Below, in pieces: positions 16,288-24,220 of a stretch of DNA of 56,594 nt. The stretch is from Candidatus Latescibacterota bacterium (GTDB taxonomy: Bacteria > Latescibacterota > UBA2968 > UBA8231), in NCBI GenBank assembly GCA_022820485.1, contig JAJEFJ010000013.1, forward strand, positions 1 to 56,594. Direction: 5' to 3'. The notes below the pieces were generated by a model. That model worked only from the letters and a program-made list of their open reading frames with translations. It was not told where the DNA came from and did no database searches. The translations under genes and the position numbers were made by a program. Position 1 is the first letter of the stretch; every line of letters begins with the position of its first letter.

Positions 16288-17668
16288 AGCGCCCAATATC
16301 GTCCTGATCGTCACCGACCAGCAGCGCTGGGACACGCTCGGCTGCTTGGGCTACGACCACGTCATCACTCCGCACATTGACCGGCTGGCCGCTCGCGGAG
16401 TGGCGTTCAGTCGCGCCTTTGTGCAAGGGGCCGTTTGCGGCCCGTCGCGCAACAGCATCGTCTCGGGCCAGTACGTCCACACCCACGGCATTGACCGCAA
16501 CGAGGCGTGGCTGACGCCCGACCAGCCCAATTGGATCGAGCAACTCAGAGACGGCGGCTACCACACGGTCAACATCGGCAAAATGCACACCGCGCCCATC
16601 CGCCTGCCGTGCGGCTTCCTCCACCGTACAGTCGTCGAGAACAAGAACTATCGGCAGGGCCACCACGGCCCCGACCCAGACGACTACGACTTGTACTTAA
16701 TGCAGTTCGGGCTTCGGCGACCGGCGCTGACCTACTACCGCGACGTGCCCAATTGGCCGGATTACTTGGGTGCGGCCGTGTGGCCGCACGACGAAGATTT
16801 GTTTATCGACAACTGCATTGGGCGCTGGAGCGTGGAGGCCATTCGCACACACGAATTTGCCAAGCCGCTCTTTTTGTGGAGCGGCTTCGCCGGCCCGCAC
16901 GATCCCTTTGACGCGCCCGCGTCCGCGCTGGCGCGCTACGAGGGAGTAGAAATTCCCGACCCCGTGGGGATCCCCAACGAACTGGATACCAAGCCGCCGC
17001 CACAGCGCCAAGCCATGGAGGGTATGGACGGCAAACACGCACCCGCAGCGATCTGGTGGAGCCGAGCGACCCCAGAGCGCATGCGCCGCATGCGCCGGCA
17101 CTACTACGCCAACATCACGGCCATTGACGATTGGGTCGGCGCTATGGTCGCGGCCATGGACGAGCGAGGCGAACTGGACAACACGGTTTTTGTGTTTACC
17201 TCGGACCACGGCGACTGCCTCGGCGACCATCACCAAGTCTATAAGTTCTCGTCTCACTACGACTCGGTGGCTCGAGTGCCGCTGGTTTTTGCTGGCCCCG
17301 GAGTCGAGCGGCTGGGAGTGCGCGATCCGCTAGTCGAGCTGATTGACCTAGGCCCGACTCTGTTGGAAATGGCGGGATTGGGGTCGTTAGCTGGGGCAGC
17401 GGGGTTTTCTTTGGGACCGCTGCTGCGCGGGGAAGAGACCGTGTTGCACGAGACTGTGTTTTCCGAGTACGGCCCGCGCATCATGGCGCGAACCGAGGCG
17501 TGGAAATTGGTTTTTTACCCTGGGGAACCCTACGGGGAGTTGTATCATTTAGAAGAGGACCCGGACGAGTTGTACAACCTATACGACGATCCGGCGCATG
17601 CGGGGGCGCGGGGAGCGATGGTGGAGCGGATGATGGATTGGTACGGAAAGACGCGGATGCAGCGGTGA
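16268..17668 (+). CDS. Sulfatase (formylglycine type)
   Basis: The start is ATG 16268 (MSKTENRAPNIVLIVTDQQR), giving 466 residues. The CxPxR signature is C-G-P-S-R (C57 in VQGAVCGPSRNSIVSG), where an FGE-type enzyme converts Cys to formylglycine. The N-terminal Asp pair (TDQQRWD), the His in TVNIGKMHT and the FVFTSDHGDCLGDH block complete the alkaline-phosphatase-superfamily metal site. Such enzymes remove sulfate from carbohydrates or choline-sulfate-like esters. No signal peptide is seen, so it is probably cytoplasmic. It overlaps the TPR gene upstream. A second, unrelated-in-context sulfatase lies at 49598-51004. Confidence 0.92.
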   Translation: MSKTENRAPNIVLIVTDQQRWDTLGCLGYDHVITPHIDRLAARGVAFSRAFVQGAVCGPSRNSIVSGQYVHTHGIDRNEAWLTPDQPNWIEQLRDGGYHTVNIGKMHTAPIRLPCGFLHRTVVENKNYRQGHHGPDPDDYDLYLMQFGLRRPALTYYRDVPNWPDYLGAAVWPHDEDLFIDNCIGRWSVEAIRTHEFAKPLFLWSGFAGPHDPFDAPASALARYEGVEIPDPVGIPNELDTKPPPQRQAMEGMDGKHAPAAIWWSRATPERMRRMRRHYYANITAIDDWVGAMVAAMDERGELDNTVFVFTSDHGDCLGDHHQVYKFSSHYDSVARVPLVFAGPGVERLGVRDPLVELIDLGPTLLEMAGLGSLAGAAGFSLGPLLRGEETVLHETVFSEYGPRIMARTEAWKLVFYPGEPYGELYHLEEDPDELYNLYDDPAHAGARGAMVERMMDWYGKTRMQR

Positions 17669-17707
17669 GGAAGCACTCGGAGCGTTGTGCAATTACTTGG
17701 ATGGGCG

Positions 17708-17735
17708 CGTATATTGTATATTATGGATATATACG
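17708..17735. promoter_or_regulatory. AT-rich palindromic region before brnT
   Basis: CGTATAT (17708-17714) and ATATACG (17729-17735) are inverted repeats 14 bases apart, about 10 bases before the brnT start. Such an operator fits autorepression by the RHH antitoxin. Confidence 0.4.
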
Positions 17736-17744
17736 ACTTGCGAA

Positions 17745-18065
17745 ATGATTGACCTCGATCGAGTCGTCGGTTTTCAATGGGATCTAGGTAACTCCCGCAA
17801 GAGTGCTGATAAACACGGGGTTAGTCAGGCTGAAGCGGAGCAGGTGTTTGCCAATGAACCGCTCCTGCTGGTCGAGGATGTCGCCCATAGTCAATTGGAG
17901 CCGCGGTTTCACGCCTTGGGTGTAACTCAGGTTGGACGCCGGCTTCACGTAACATTCACGCTTCGCGAGGCGAACACCCTGATTCGCGTCATTTCTGCCC
18001 GAAGTATGAGCCGCAAGGAGCGAACCCGTTATGAGCAAGAAACGCAAACCGATTCCCGTCTTTAA
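17745..18065 (+). CDS. brnT: BrnT-family toxin (type II toxin-antitoxin)
   Basis: The product is 106 residues from ATG 17745. FQWDLGNSRKSADKHGVSQ, then AEQVFANEP, then HALGVTQVGRRLHVTFTL and RVISARSMSRKERTRYEQ are the conserved blocks of BrnT, a small ribonuclease of the RelE-like fold that stops translation. The initial WD and the final ARxMxxxERxxYE are typical. The antitoxin gene starts inside its last codons (overlap 18031-18065). The longer upstream frame has no ribosome site and crosses the AT-rich operator, so I did not use it. Confidence 0.9.
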   Translation: MIDLDRVVGFQWDLGNSRKSADKHGVSQAEAEQVFANEPLLLVEDVAHSQLEPRFHALGVTQVGRRLHVTFTLREANTLIRVISARSMSRKERTRYEQETQTDSRL

Positions 18066-18297
18066 GAGCGAGGCCGAGGAGCGGACCTTTTGGGAGAGCC
18101 GCGATTCGACCGACTATGTTGACTGGAGCGAAGCCAAGCGCGTTCGCTTCCCCAACCTCAAACCTTCGACCAAGGCGATTTCCCTGAGATTGCCGGTCGA
18201 TTTGCTAGAGCGGATCAAGATCGCGGCTAACAAGCGGGACGTACCCTATCAGTCGTTGATCAAGGTCTGGCTGGCCGAGAAGATAGACGCCGATTAG
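18031..18297 (+). CDS. brnA: BrnA/CopG-type antitoxin
   Basis: The product is 88 residues. It begins MSKKRKPIPVFKSEAEERTF; FWESRDSTDYVDW is the CopG-antitoxin signature, followed by a ribbon-helix-helix part (AISLRLPVDLLERIKIAANK) and VPYQSLIKVWLAEKI. It neutralises BrnT and represses the operon as a dimer. The start overlaps brnT, which ensures coupled translation. The promoter-proximal palindrome at 17708-17735 is a candidate binding site. Confidence 0.9.
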   Translation: MSKKRKPIPVFKSEAEERTFWESRDSTDYVDWSEAKRVRFPNLKPSTKAISLRLPVDLLERIKIAANKRDVPYQSLIKVWLAEKIDAD

Positions 18298-18375
18298 GGA
18301 AAGGACGTGCGCGACGGTGAGGTGCAAGACAGACGCTCAAAGAAAAACAATCCGCGCCAGCGAAAGGAGTACACT

Positions 18376-18747
18376 GTGAACATACACGTGGGCAATTTGG
18401 CAAAGACAACTAAGAAGGAAGCGCTGGTTCAGCTCTTCCAACCGTACGGGAAGATCGTGGCCGCTACCATCGCCCGAGACAAGAAGAGCGGCGACTCGCG
18501 CGGCTTCGGTTACGTGGAGATGGCTACTCGGCACGAGGGCGAAGAGGCCATTGCCCATCTCAACGACAAGGAATTTGAGGGGCAGAAGCTGCATCTGAGC
18601 GAGGCGCACGAGAGCAAGGAGAAGGCCGGGCGCGGATCGGGCAGGGGCGGCAACCGCGCAGACCAGCAGCGCGGTAGTTTTTACTCGCCCCGAGGCGGCC
18701 AGCGTGGGGCAGGCAATATGCGGCGGAGTGGACGGCGGGGTTCCTAG
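18376..18747 (+). CDS. RRM-domain RNA-binding protein with Gly/Arg-rich tail
   Basis: I chose GTG 18376 because AAAGGAG lies six bases upstream and the protein then begins directly at MNIHVGNLAKTT; the frame is open 23 codons further up. The 123-residue product has one RRM: RNP2 (IHVGNL) and RNP1 (RGFGYVEM), followed by a disordered RGG-like tail (GRGSGRGGNRADQQRG). This is the architecture of cyanobacterial Rbp and other bacterial single-RRM proteins, often linked to cold response and RNA chaperoning. The last four bases overlap the 3' end of the convergent nuclease gene. Confidence 0.93.
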   Translation: MNIHVGNLAKTTKKEALVQLFQPYGKIVAATIARDKKSGDSRGFGYVEMATRHEGEEAIAHLNDKEFEGQKLHLSEAHESKEKAGRGSGRGGNRADQQRGSFYSPRGGQRGAGNMRRSGRRGS

Positions 18748-21026
18748 TAAAGCAGCAACCGCGCGAGGATGGGGTCGTGGTCGCTGGCTTGGTTGGGGAA
18801 TTCGGTGTTGACGTGGACATGGTCGAACTCGGGCTGGAGCGCGAGCAGGGCCGCGCTGACTAGCAGGTAGTCGAGCTGCTGGGAAATTCCCTGAAAGTTA
18901 TAGGAATAGGCCAAATCCCCATCCATTGCGTCGCCGAGATTGAAGAGGATCGGCGGCGTGCCGACGAGCGTTTGCAGGACATTGCCCGGCGGCGGTTGCA
19001 CGAGCGGAAACGGACACTCGTTGAGATCCCCGAGCACGACGATGTTGGCGTTGGAATCGGCGGCCAGCAGATCGGCGACGAGGTCGTGGATGAACGCGGC
19101 TTGAGCGAGGCGCTGGACAAGCCCGCCATTGGTCGGCGGCTGGATTCGACCGAAGAGGGGCGGGCTGCCAAACTTGGACGAGAAGTGGTTGTTGATCACC
19201 GTCAGCTTGGTTCCCTTGAAATCGAACGCGGCCTTGAGCGGTTTGCGGCTGTTGCGGAAGGCGTCGTCTTCAATGCGTTCCACCGCGCCAATCAGGGCCA
19301 CCCGAGCGGGCTGGTAGAGGTACGCAACGCGGATATTGCCACCCGGCTGGCCGCCGTCGGCCCCATCTGGGGGTGCGACATCCGCGTACTCATACCTCGG
19401 ACCACCGGCCGCAGCAATGGCGGCAATGAGCGTTTGCGCCGTCTGGTCCGCTGAAGTGGTGCCGTCGTTGGCCGCGCCGCTGTTGTCCTGCATTTCCTGC
19501 AAGGCGAGCACATCCGGTGCGCGCAGGCGATGGACGATCTGGTCTGCAATGGCCGCGAATTGACCGTCCGCTATATCCGCACTTTCGTCGTCGTCATTGG
19601 GATCGAGATTGAATGCGTTGAAACTGCCCACCGTCAGATGCGTGGCCGTGCCGACGAGGGCGGTCGTTTCCGGCACCAAGCCGGCGCTCGCGACCACCGG
19701 CTCGGTCAAAACGAGTACCTCAAAGTTGCCAAAGCGGTAGCTAACCGGGCCGCGCACATGGCCGAGGGCATCGCCGACTTGCGCGGCCGGCATGGGACCG
19801 GGTAGCAGGCTGTCGTCGAGTTGGATGCGCTGCGGATGCAGGGTATGCGGCGTTAGATTCAACCCGCCCCGCGAGTTGAGTTGCTGCCCCGCACCCGCAT
19901 CGGCGAGGACGACAATTTCGCCAAAGCGGTTGGTCGGACTAATGGCGACCGCGTCCTGCACTTCCACCAACATTCCCTCTAGCGACTCGTAGAAGTCAAT
20001 GCCGTCTTCCTCGGGGTCGAAAATTGCGAAGTTGTCGTTGTCGATGATCTTTGTCGGCGGCTGGCGGCCGGCCGCGCCAAGGACCACTGGGGCCGGAATG
20101 GGGTTGCCGGTTGACACGGTCTGAATGCGGTCAGGCTGGGAGAATTCGGTTATGGACAGATTGTTGGTAGCTGCGCTGCCGGGAATGTATTCGATCACGG
20201 TATCGGTCATCTGTACCTCGTCGCCGATGGAGACCTTTGGGACACTTTTGGTATAGACGAACATTCCGTCGGACGTGCGCTCATCGCCGTCGCCGATTGG
20301 GTCTTGGAAATAGAAGCCATTGCGCGCGACCGCCGTTACAATGCCCCGCGTCGAGACCTGCTCGTCCTTGTGCGGCGAGGTGTGGCTAGCCCCTTGGATT
20401 TCGTAGATCCTGAGTAGCGGGGTGTTATCGTCGATTGCCGCATCTGTACCAAAAACTTGGTCGGCATTTGGGGCACCAAAGCTAGATTGGGTCGGTATGC
20501 TCCAGAAAAAATCACCCGGCGCGGTGCCCGTACCCTTTAGTTGCAGGGAGAATTCCACTGGCGTGGAGCCGGATTCGGCAACCCGGATGTCGGTGCTGGT
20601 CATGCCGTCAGCGGGTCCACCTACTGCCGTGAACGTCCCTTCGTAACTGAGGAATTGGACGACTTTGCCGTTGGCGACTAGGGCGATCCCATCGGGGGCA
20701 CCGTTTTGGATGCTTTTTGGAAAACTGAAGGAGATCGTTCCGAACCCGTTGGCCTGATCCGGTATGATTCCGCTCAAGGACTTAGTGCGGTATAACGCAC
20801 CATTCCGTCCGTTGTAGAGCGCGAGTACCCAACCGGAAAGATCGGTCCCGGCTGGGCCGGCGACCTCAATGGCTTCGCCGGTGTCCTTGCCGATGTTGTC
20901 GTAGTGAATTTCGTTGATGAATGCAGTTTGGCCTAGCGACGGTCCGGCTACAAGCGAGAGTAGGAAGGCGTAAAGAGCGGATCGGCGAAGCCAGCCGAGT
21001 TGGGTTTTGGAGCTTGTAGCGAACAT
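18744..21026 (-). CDS. Secreted endonuclease/exonuclease/phosphatase-family nuclease with N-terminal lamin-tail-like domain
   Basis: The product is about 760 residues from ATG 21024-21026 (a TTG two codons earlier is also possible). A signal peptide (YAFLLSLVAGPSLG) precedes a lamin-tail-like module (AFINEIHYDNIGKDTGEAIE, GWVLALYNG). A middle OB-like region (RGIVTAVARNGFYFQDP) follows. The C-terminal EEP nuclease domain begins near LTVGSFNAFNLDP and carries LALQEMQD (metal Glu), VINNHFSSK, VVLGDLNE (Asp-x-Asn) and SDHDPILARL (catalytic Asp-His). This is the ExeM/NucH type of extracellular DNase, used for scavenging nucleotides or remodelling matrix DNA. It converges with the RRM gene. Confidence 0.9.
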   Translation of the reverse strand: MFATSSKTQLGWLRRSALYAFLLSLVAGPSLGQTAFINEIHYDNIGKDTGEAIEVAGPAGTDLSGWVLALYNGRNGALYRTKSLSGIIPDQANGFGTISFSFPKSIQNGAPDGIALVANGKVVQFLSYEGTFTAVGGPADGMTSTDIRVAESGSTPVEFSLQLKGTGTAPGDFFWSIPTQSSFGAPNADQVFGTDAAIDDNTPLLRIYEIQGASHTSPHKDEQVSTRGIVTAVARNGFYFQDPIGDGDERTSDGMFVYTKSVPKVSIGDEVQMTDTVIEYIPGSAATNNLSITEFSQPDRIQTVSTGNPIPAPVVLGAAGRQPPTKIIDNDNFAIFDPEEDGIDFYESLEGMLVEVQDAVAISPTNRFGEIVVLADAGAGQQLNSRGGLNLTPHTLHPQRIQLDDSLLPGPMPAAQVGDALGHVRGPVSYRFGNFEVLVLTEPVVASAGLVPETTALVGTATHLTVGSFNAFNLDPNDDDESADIADGQFAAIADQIVHRLRAPDVLALQEMQDNSGAANDGTTSADQTAQTLIAAIAAAGGPRYEYADVAPPDGADGGQPGGNIRVAYLYQPARVALIGAVERIEDDAFRNSRKPLKAAFDFKGTKLTVINNHFSSKFGSPPLFGRIQPPTNGGLVQRLAQAAFIHDLVADLLAADSNANIVVLGDLNECPFPLVQPPPGNVLQTLVGTPPILFNLGDAMDGDLAYSYNFQGISQQLDYLLVSAALLALQPEFDHVHVNTEFPNQASDHDPILARLLLY

Positions 21027-21059
21027 GGTCAACCGTCTTTGTTGGTGGCGAGCATGTTC

Positions 21060-21674
21060 TCAGCCGTGTGCCCGACGCACCAGCGCGAGCAGTTCGGTGT
21101 GGCTTTGGACGCGGAAGTCGGCTTCGGCCGTCCAGAGATCTTGACCAGCAGCGTCGTAGTAGATGGTGGTAACTTCGGCGCGGCGGCCAGCTTCGAGGTC
21201 GTAGCGGAAGTCGCCGACCATCACGGCGGTTGCTGGTGCAGCACCCCAGGCGGCGAGCAGCTTGTGGATGCCATCGGGATCGGGCTTGGGGGCGGCTTCG
21301 TCGCGGCCTAAGACGTGGGCGGGATCGAAGAATTGGGCGAGGCCGCAGACGGCGAGCGTCTGCAACGCATTGGCGTGGTTGTTGCGGGTGAGGATGCCGA
21401 GCCGGAAACCGCGTTCAACCAGTGAGGTCAGCAGCGCGTGGACGCCGGGTAGGGGTTGGGCGCGAAGCGCATACTCGCGTTCGAGCGCGGCGAGGCGGCG
21501 TCTGAGCACAGCCGCTTCGGCGGCGGGGCGGGTGTCAATTTCTTCGAGCATACCTTTCCCCAAAGGCAGGCCCAATTCCTGGCGGATAGCATTGAAATCG
21601 ATGGCGCTATCGGCTAGGGTGTTGTCGAGATCGAAAATCCAGTGGGTGAAGTTCAGCGCTTTGTTGTTGGTCAT
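21060..21674 (-). CDS. HAD-superfamily hydrolase (subfamily IA)
   Basis: The product is 204 residues. Motif I is IFDLDNTLADS (nucleophile D15, acid/base D17), motif II is ILTRNN, motif III is the KPDPDG region, and motif IV is VMVGDFRYDLEAG. A helical cap between motifs I and II identifies the phosphoglycolate-phosphatase/beta-phosphoglucomutase-like subgroup. It dephosphorylates a small phospho-metabolite; the substrate is unknown. A long AATTAGG/AATTACG repeat lies between its start and the PhyH gene upstream. Confidence 0.88.
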   Translation of the reverse strand: MTNNKALNFTHWIFDLDNTLADSAIDFNAIRQELGLPLGKGMLEEIDTRPAAEAAVLRRRLAALEREYALRAQPLPGVHALLTSLVERGFRLGILTRNNHANALQTLAVCGLAQFFDPAHVLGRDEAAPKPDPDGIHKLLAAWGAAPATAVMVGDFRYDLEAGRRAEVTTIYYDAAGQDLWTAEADFRVQSHTELLALVRRAHG

Positions 21675-21683
21675 AATTCTTTC

Positions 21684-21820
21684 AATTAGGAATTACGAAT
21701 TACGAATTAGGAATTACGAATTAGGAATTACGAATTACGAATTACCTCCACCGTCCCTTCGATTCGGTCGGCTTGGCACGCTCTAATTCCTAATTCTCAA
21801 TTCTCAATTCCTAATTCCTA
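21684..21820. repeat. Heptad repeat array arranged as two inverted arms
   Basis: 21684-21746 consists of consecutive AATTAGG and AATTACG heptads. 21784-21820 carries the same heptads in the opposite orientation (CTAATTC, TCAATTC), so the two arms can form a long imperfect hairpin. The right arm runs into the stop codon of the PhyH gene. It resembles short tandemly repeated repetitive sequences of cyanobacteria and other genomes. Confidence 0.75.
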
Positions 21821-22789
21821 ACGGCGCTCGGCAAAAGGGGTCCAGCCGCGGCCGGGGTTGCGTACGGGGGTCTGTTCGTAGCGGGTGCGGATTTCCTTGA
21901 ATTCGGCGACGTCGGTGATTTCGCGCTCGGGATTTTGCGCGTCTTTGATGACAAAGTCGCCCTCCCCAGGCCAGCAGGCCATGGTGACCGGATCGCGTTC
22001 CGGGTCGAAGTCTTTGGGGTCTTCGCCGATGTTGTTCGGGATCTCGGCGTCTTGGTAGCGGAGATCGACGCTCCAGCGGACGATGTCGGTGTTGTTCTCA
22101 AAGGAGGCGTGCGGGGTGAGATTGGTCATAAAGAGCACCGCCCCGGCGCGCATTGGGCAGGCCACCGGCTCGGGGATTGGCAGGTCTTCGCCGGCGATTT
22201 CGAGATACCCGCCTTGCCCGCCAGTGTAGTGGCGATAGACGCCGCTGCGGTGCGATTTGGGCAGGACGTACAGGCAGCCGTTTGCAATGGTGGCATCGAC
22301 GAGGGGAATCCAGCAGGTCACGATCAGGCTCCCATCGCAGTGAGGCATGAAGTAGCCCGAGTCTTGGTGCCAAGGCACGGCACCGCGCGAGTAGCCGGGA
22401 GCCTTGGGGCGGACGCGGTACACGGACGAGCCAACGATGTTGGAGCCGACGAGGCCTTCGATGCAGGAGACGAGCGGCGGGTGGCGCAAAAAGTCGAGCA
22501 TGGCCTGTTCTTTGAAGCCGCCGCCGCCGTGCCCCATGATCGTTCGGGTCACGCGCTCGCCGACTTCGACATCGGCTTTGAAAAGAGCGCCGAGCCGAGT
22601 TTCAAAGGGTTCGGCGGCAAAGGTCTCCGCGCCGAGTAGCCCTTCTTCTTGCAGAGTGGCACACGTCTGGTCAATGACCGCGGTGAGGCCGTCTTTGAGG
22701 GGTTGGAGATCGGCTTGCGAGTAGATGTCTTCTTTGACTACGTAGCCGAGGTCGTGGAATTGCTGGCGTTCGGCAGTGGTTAGGCCCAT
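21818..22789 (-). CDS. Phytanoyl-CoA dioxygenase (PhyH) family protein
   Basis: The product is 323 residues. The iron site is WHQDSGYF (HxD) and the distal His in TPHASFEN; the 2-oxoglutarate Arg is probably in VRWSVDLRYQD. YVLPKSHRSGVYRH is the family loop. This member is longer than the one at 10841 and its C-terminus (CWPGEGDFVIKDAQNPER) suggests a different substrate. It is a soluble Fe(II)/2-oxoglutarate oxygenase. It reads toward the HAD gene but is separated from it by the heptad hairpin. Confidence 0.92.
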   Translation of the reverse strand: MGLTTAERQQFHDLGYVVKEDIYSQADLQPLKDGLTAVIDQTCATLQEEGLLGAETFAAEPFETRLGALFKADVEVGERVTRTIMGHGGGGFKEQAMLDFLRHPPLVSCIEGLVGSNIVGSSVYRVRPKAPGYSRGAVPWHQDSGYFMPHCDGSLIVTCWIPLVDATIANGCLYVLPKSHRSGVYRHYTGGQGGYLEIAGEDLPIPEPVACPMRAGAVLFMTNLTPHASFENNTDIVRWSVDLRYQDAEIPNNIGEDPKDFDPERDPVTMACWPGEGDFVIKDAQNPEREITDVAEFKEIRTRYEQTPVRNPGRGWTPFAERR

Positions 22790-22864
22790 GATATGCTCCG
22801 GGTTGAAAGGGTCGTCAAAGGGTATTTCCTCTGTTGGTTCTAGTCAATGGCGTGAGATCGCAGT

Positions 22865-22890
22865 TAGGGCACCCACAAGGGGTGCCCCTA
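22865..22890. repeat. Dispersed palindromic repeat, copy D (diverged)
   Basis: TAGGGCACCC-ACAAG-GGGTGCCCCTA, an inverted repeat with the GTAGGGG-type ends of the family but a different core. It sits between two minus-strand genes. Confidence 0.65.
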
Positions 22891-22893
22891 CGG

Positions 22894-24105
22894 TCATTGT
22901 TTACGGAGCAGTATTTTTCTCGCGGCCTCATTCTCAGACGCGAACAGAAATGCTGCGGCGCTATCGAGATGTGTGGTCGCCCGCCCGTCTGCCGCTGCTT
23001 GCTGGCGAAGCTGGTATAGGGCGATGGGCAGCCGCAGGTCTTCTGCGCTGTACGGAAAAATTTTGCCAGCGTGCTTTTTGCGGTAATTCTGCAACGTTTC
23101 GAGATAGCGATAGCCGAATTCTATCGTCGGCTCGATTATGGTGCCCTCGCCGTAATCGTTCCAAGTGACGATCTGGATCAGCGACGCGTGCGCTCCGGCG
23201 AGTTCTAACGTTTCCCCGAAAACCGCGCCTTCTTGGTCGTCGAGGTACCCGTAGCTTTCGCGCACACCGGCTTCCTCGTAAATGTCGTGGAACTTGGGAA
23301 ACGCCGTGCCGACGCCGCCCTTTTCATAAAGCTGGCTCAGGTAGGCGCGCCAAGTGGCAGGAGACACGACGCGGCCGTCGTGTACTGGAGGCCACCCGAA
23401 TACCCCGTCGGCCCCTTCCTGAAGTGCGTTCAGAGTGTAGAAGTACGGAGGTTGCGACAAGCCCGAAAACAGCTCTTTCCACGACGACCCTTTGAAGTAC
23501 TGCGGCCCGAATACGAGGAGCAGGGGCCGCCCGGCGACCTTGGCGTATTCGTCGGCGACAAACCAGTGGTCCTGCATCCAGCGCAAGACTTCCTTGCCGT
23601 GGCTGACGGCTTGACTTTCGTCGAGAACGCCATCGTTGACGAGGTGTTTTATCGTTTGGTCTTCGTAACAAATGGCGAAGCTCAATCCGGCCTTTTTGAT
23701 GTACGCGATTAGGTGATTCGTATTGCGGTGGATCGCGGCGTAATCGCGGTGATCTTTGATGCCGTACCAGTCGATGATTGCGCCGTCGATGCCGGCGAAT
23801 TTCATAAGCAGTACGTGACATTCCAAGACGTGTGGGTCGTTTGAATCGTACGGCCCGATCAAGGGGTAGTAATGAGAGGCTATTTCGCGGCGGCCATCGT
23901 CGGCGATGGTGTCGGGGTCGAAGTGATTCATAGTCCAGTGCCAGCCCCATTCGCCGCTGATTGGTTTAGACGCATACCAAGGCATGTAGTGGACCATTAT
24001 TTTGGGGGTTGCCTCAGACAGAGACTGAATGTTTGGGTCAACGAGGCTTTTGCCGCAGGAGTGCAGCGACACACAGCACAGGGCGATGAGCAGCAGACTT
24101 TTCAC
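22894..24105 (-). CDS. Glycoside hydrolase family 99/71-like lipoprotein
   Basis: The product is 403 residues. The N-terminus MKSLLLIALCCVSLHSCGKS has a lipobox (LHSC), so it should be lipid-anchored outside the cytoplasm. The body has KIMVHYMPWYASKP, DGAIIDWYGIKDH, AICYEDQTIKHL and, near the end, LIQIVTWNDYGEGTIIEP. That W-N-D/E-x-x-E-G block and the DWYG loop are characteristic of GH99-like proteins (endo-mannanase/mannosidase fold). The catalytic Glu pair is plausibly in YEDQ and YGEGT. It may trim mannose-containing glycans or exopolysaccharide. It is the probable downstream gene of the TPR/propeller gene at 24221. Confidence 0.82.
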   Translation of the reverse strand: MKSLLLIALCCVSLHSCGKSLVDPNIQSLSEATPKIMVHYMPWYASKPISGEWGWHWTMNHFDPDTIADDGRREIASHYYPLIGPYDSNDPHVLECHVLLMKFAGIDGAIIDWYGIKDHRDYAAIHRNTNHLIAYIKKAGLSFAICYEDQTIKHLVNDGVLDESQAVSHGKEVLRWMQDHWFVADEYAKVAGRPLLLVFGPQYFKGSSWKELFSGLSQPPYFYTLNALQEGADGVFGWPPVHDGRVVSPATWRAYLSQLYEKGGVGTAFPKFHDIYEEAGVRESYGYLDDQEGAVFGETLELAGAHASLIQIVTWNDYGEGTIIEPTIEFGYRYLETLQNYRKKHAGKIFPYSAEDLRLPIALYQLRQQAAADGRATTHLDSAAAFLFASENEAARKILLRKQ

Positions 24106-24130
24106 TTAATTCCTGGCACTTGGGTATGTT

Positions 24131-24204
24131 CGCTCAGCATGACGAGCAAGCAATGCGTCGGCGGCGGTCATGCTGAGCGGAGCGAAGCGGAGTCGAAGCA
24201 TCTA
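24131..24204. repeat. Widespread GTCATGCTGAGCG-type repeat with inverted partner
   Basis: GTCATGCTGAGCG (24167-24179), followed by GAGCGAAGCGGAGTCGAAGC, is a repeat seen in many unrelated bacterial genomes. Its first 13 bases have an exact inverted copy at 24131-24143, so it can form a hairpin between two minus-strand genes. Confidence 0.7.
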
Positions 24205-24220
24205 ATACCTAGGTGCCCGT

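Noticed and set aside
21684..21820. Repeat array considered as CRISPR
   Set aside because: Units are 7 bases without spacers, and no cas genes are nearby.
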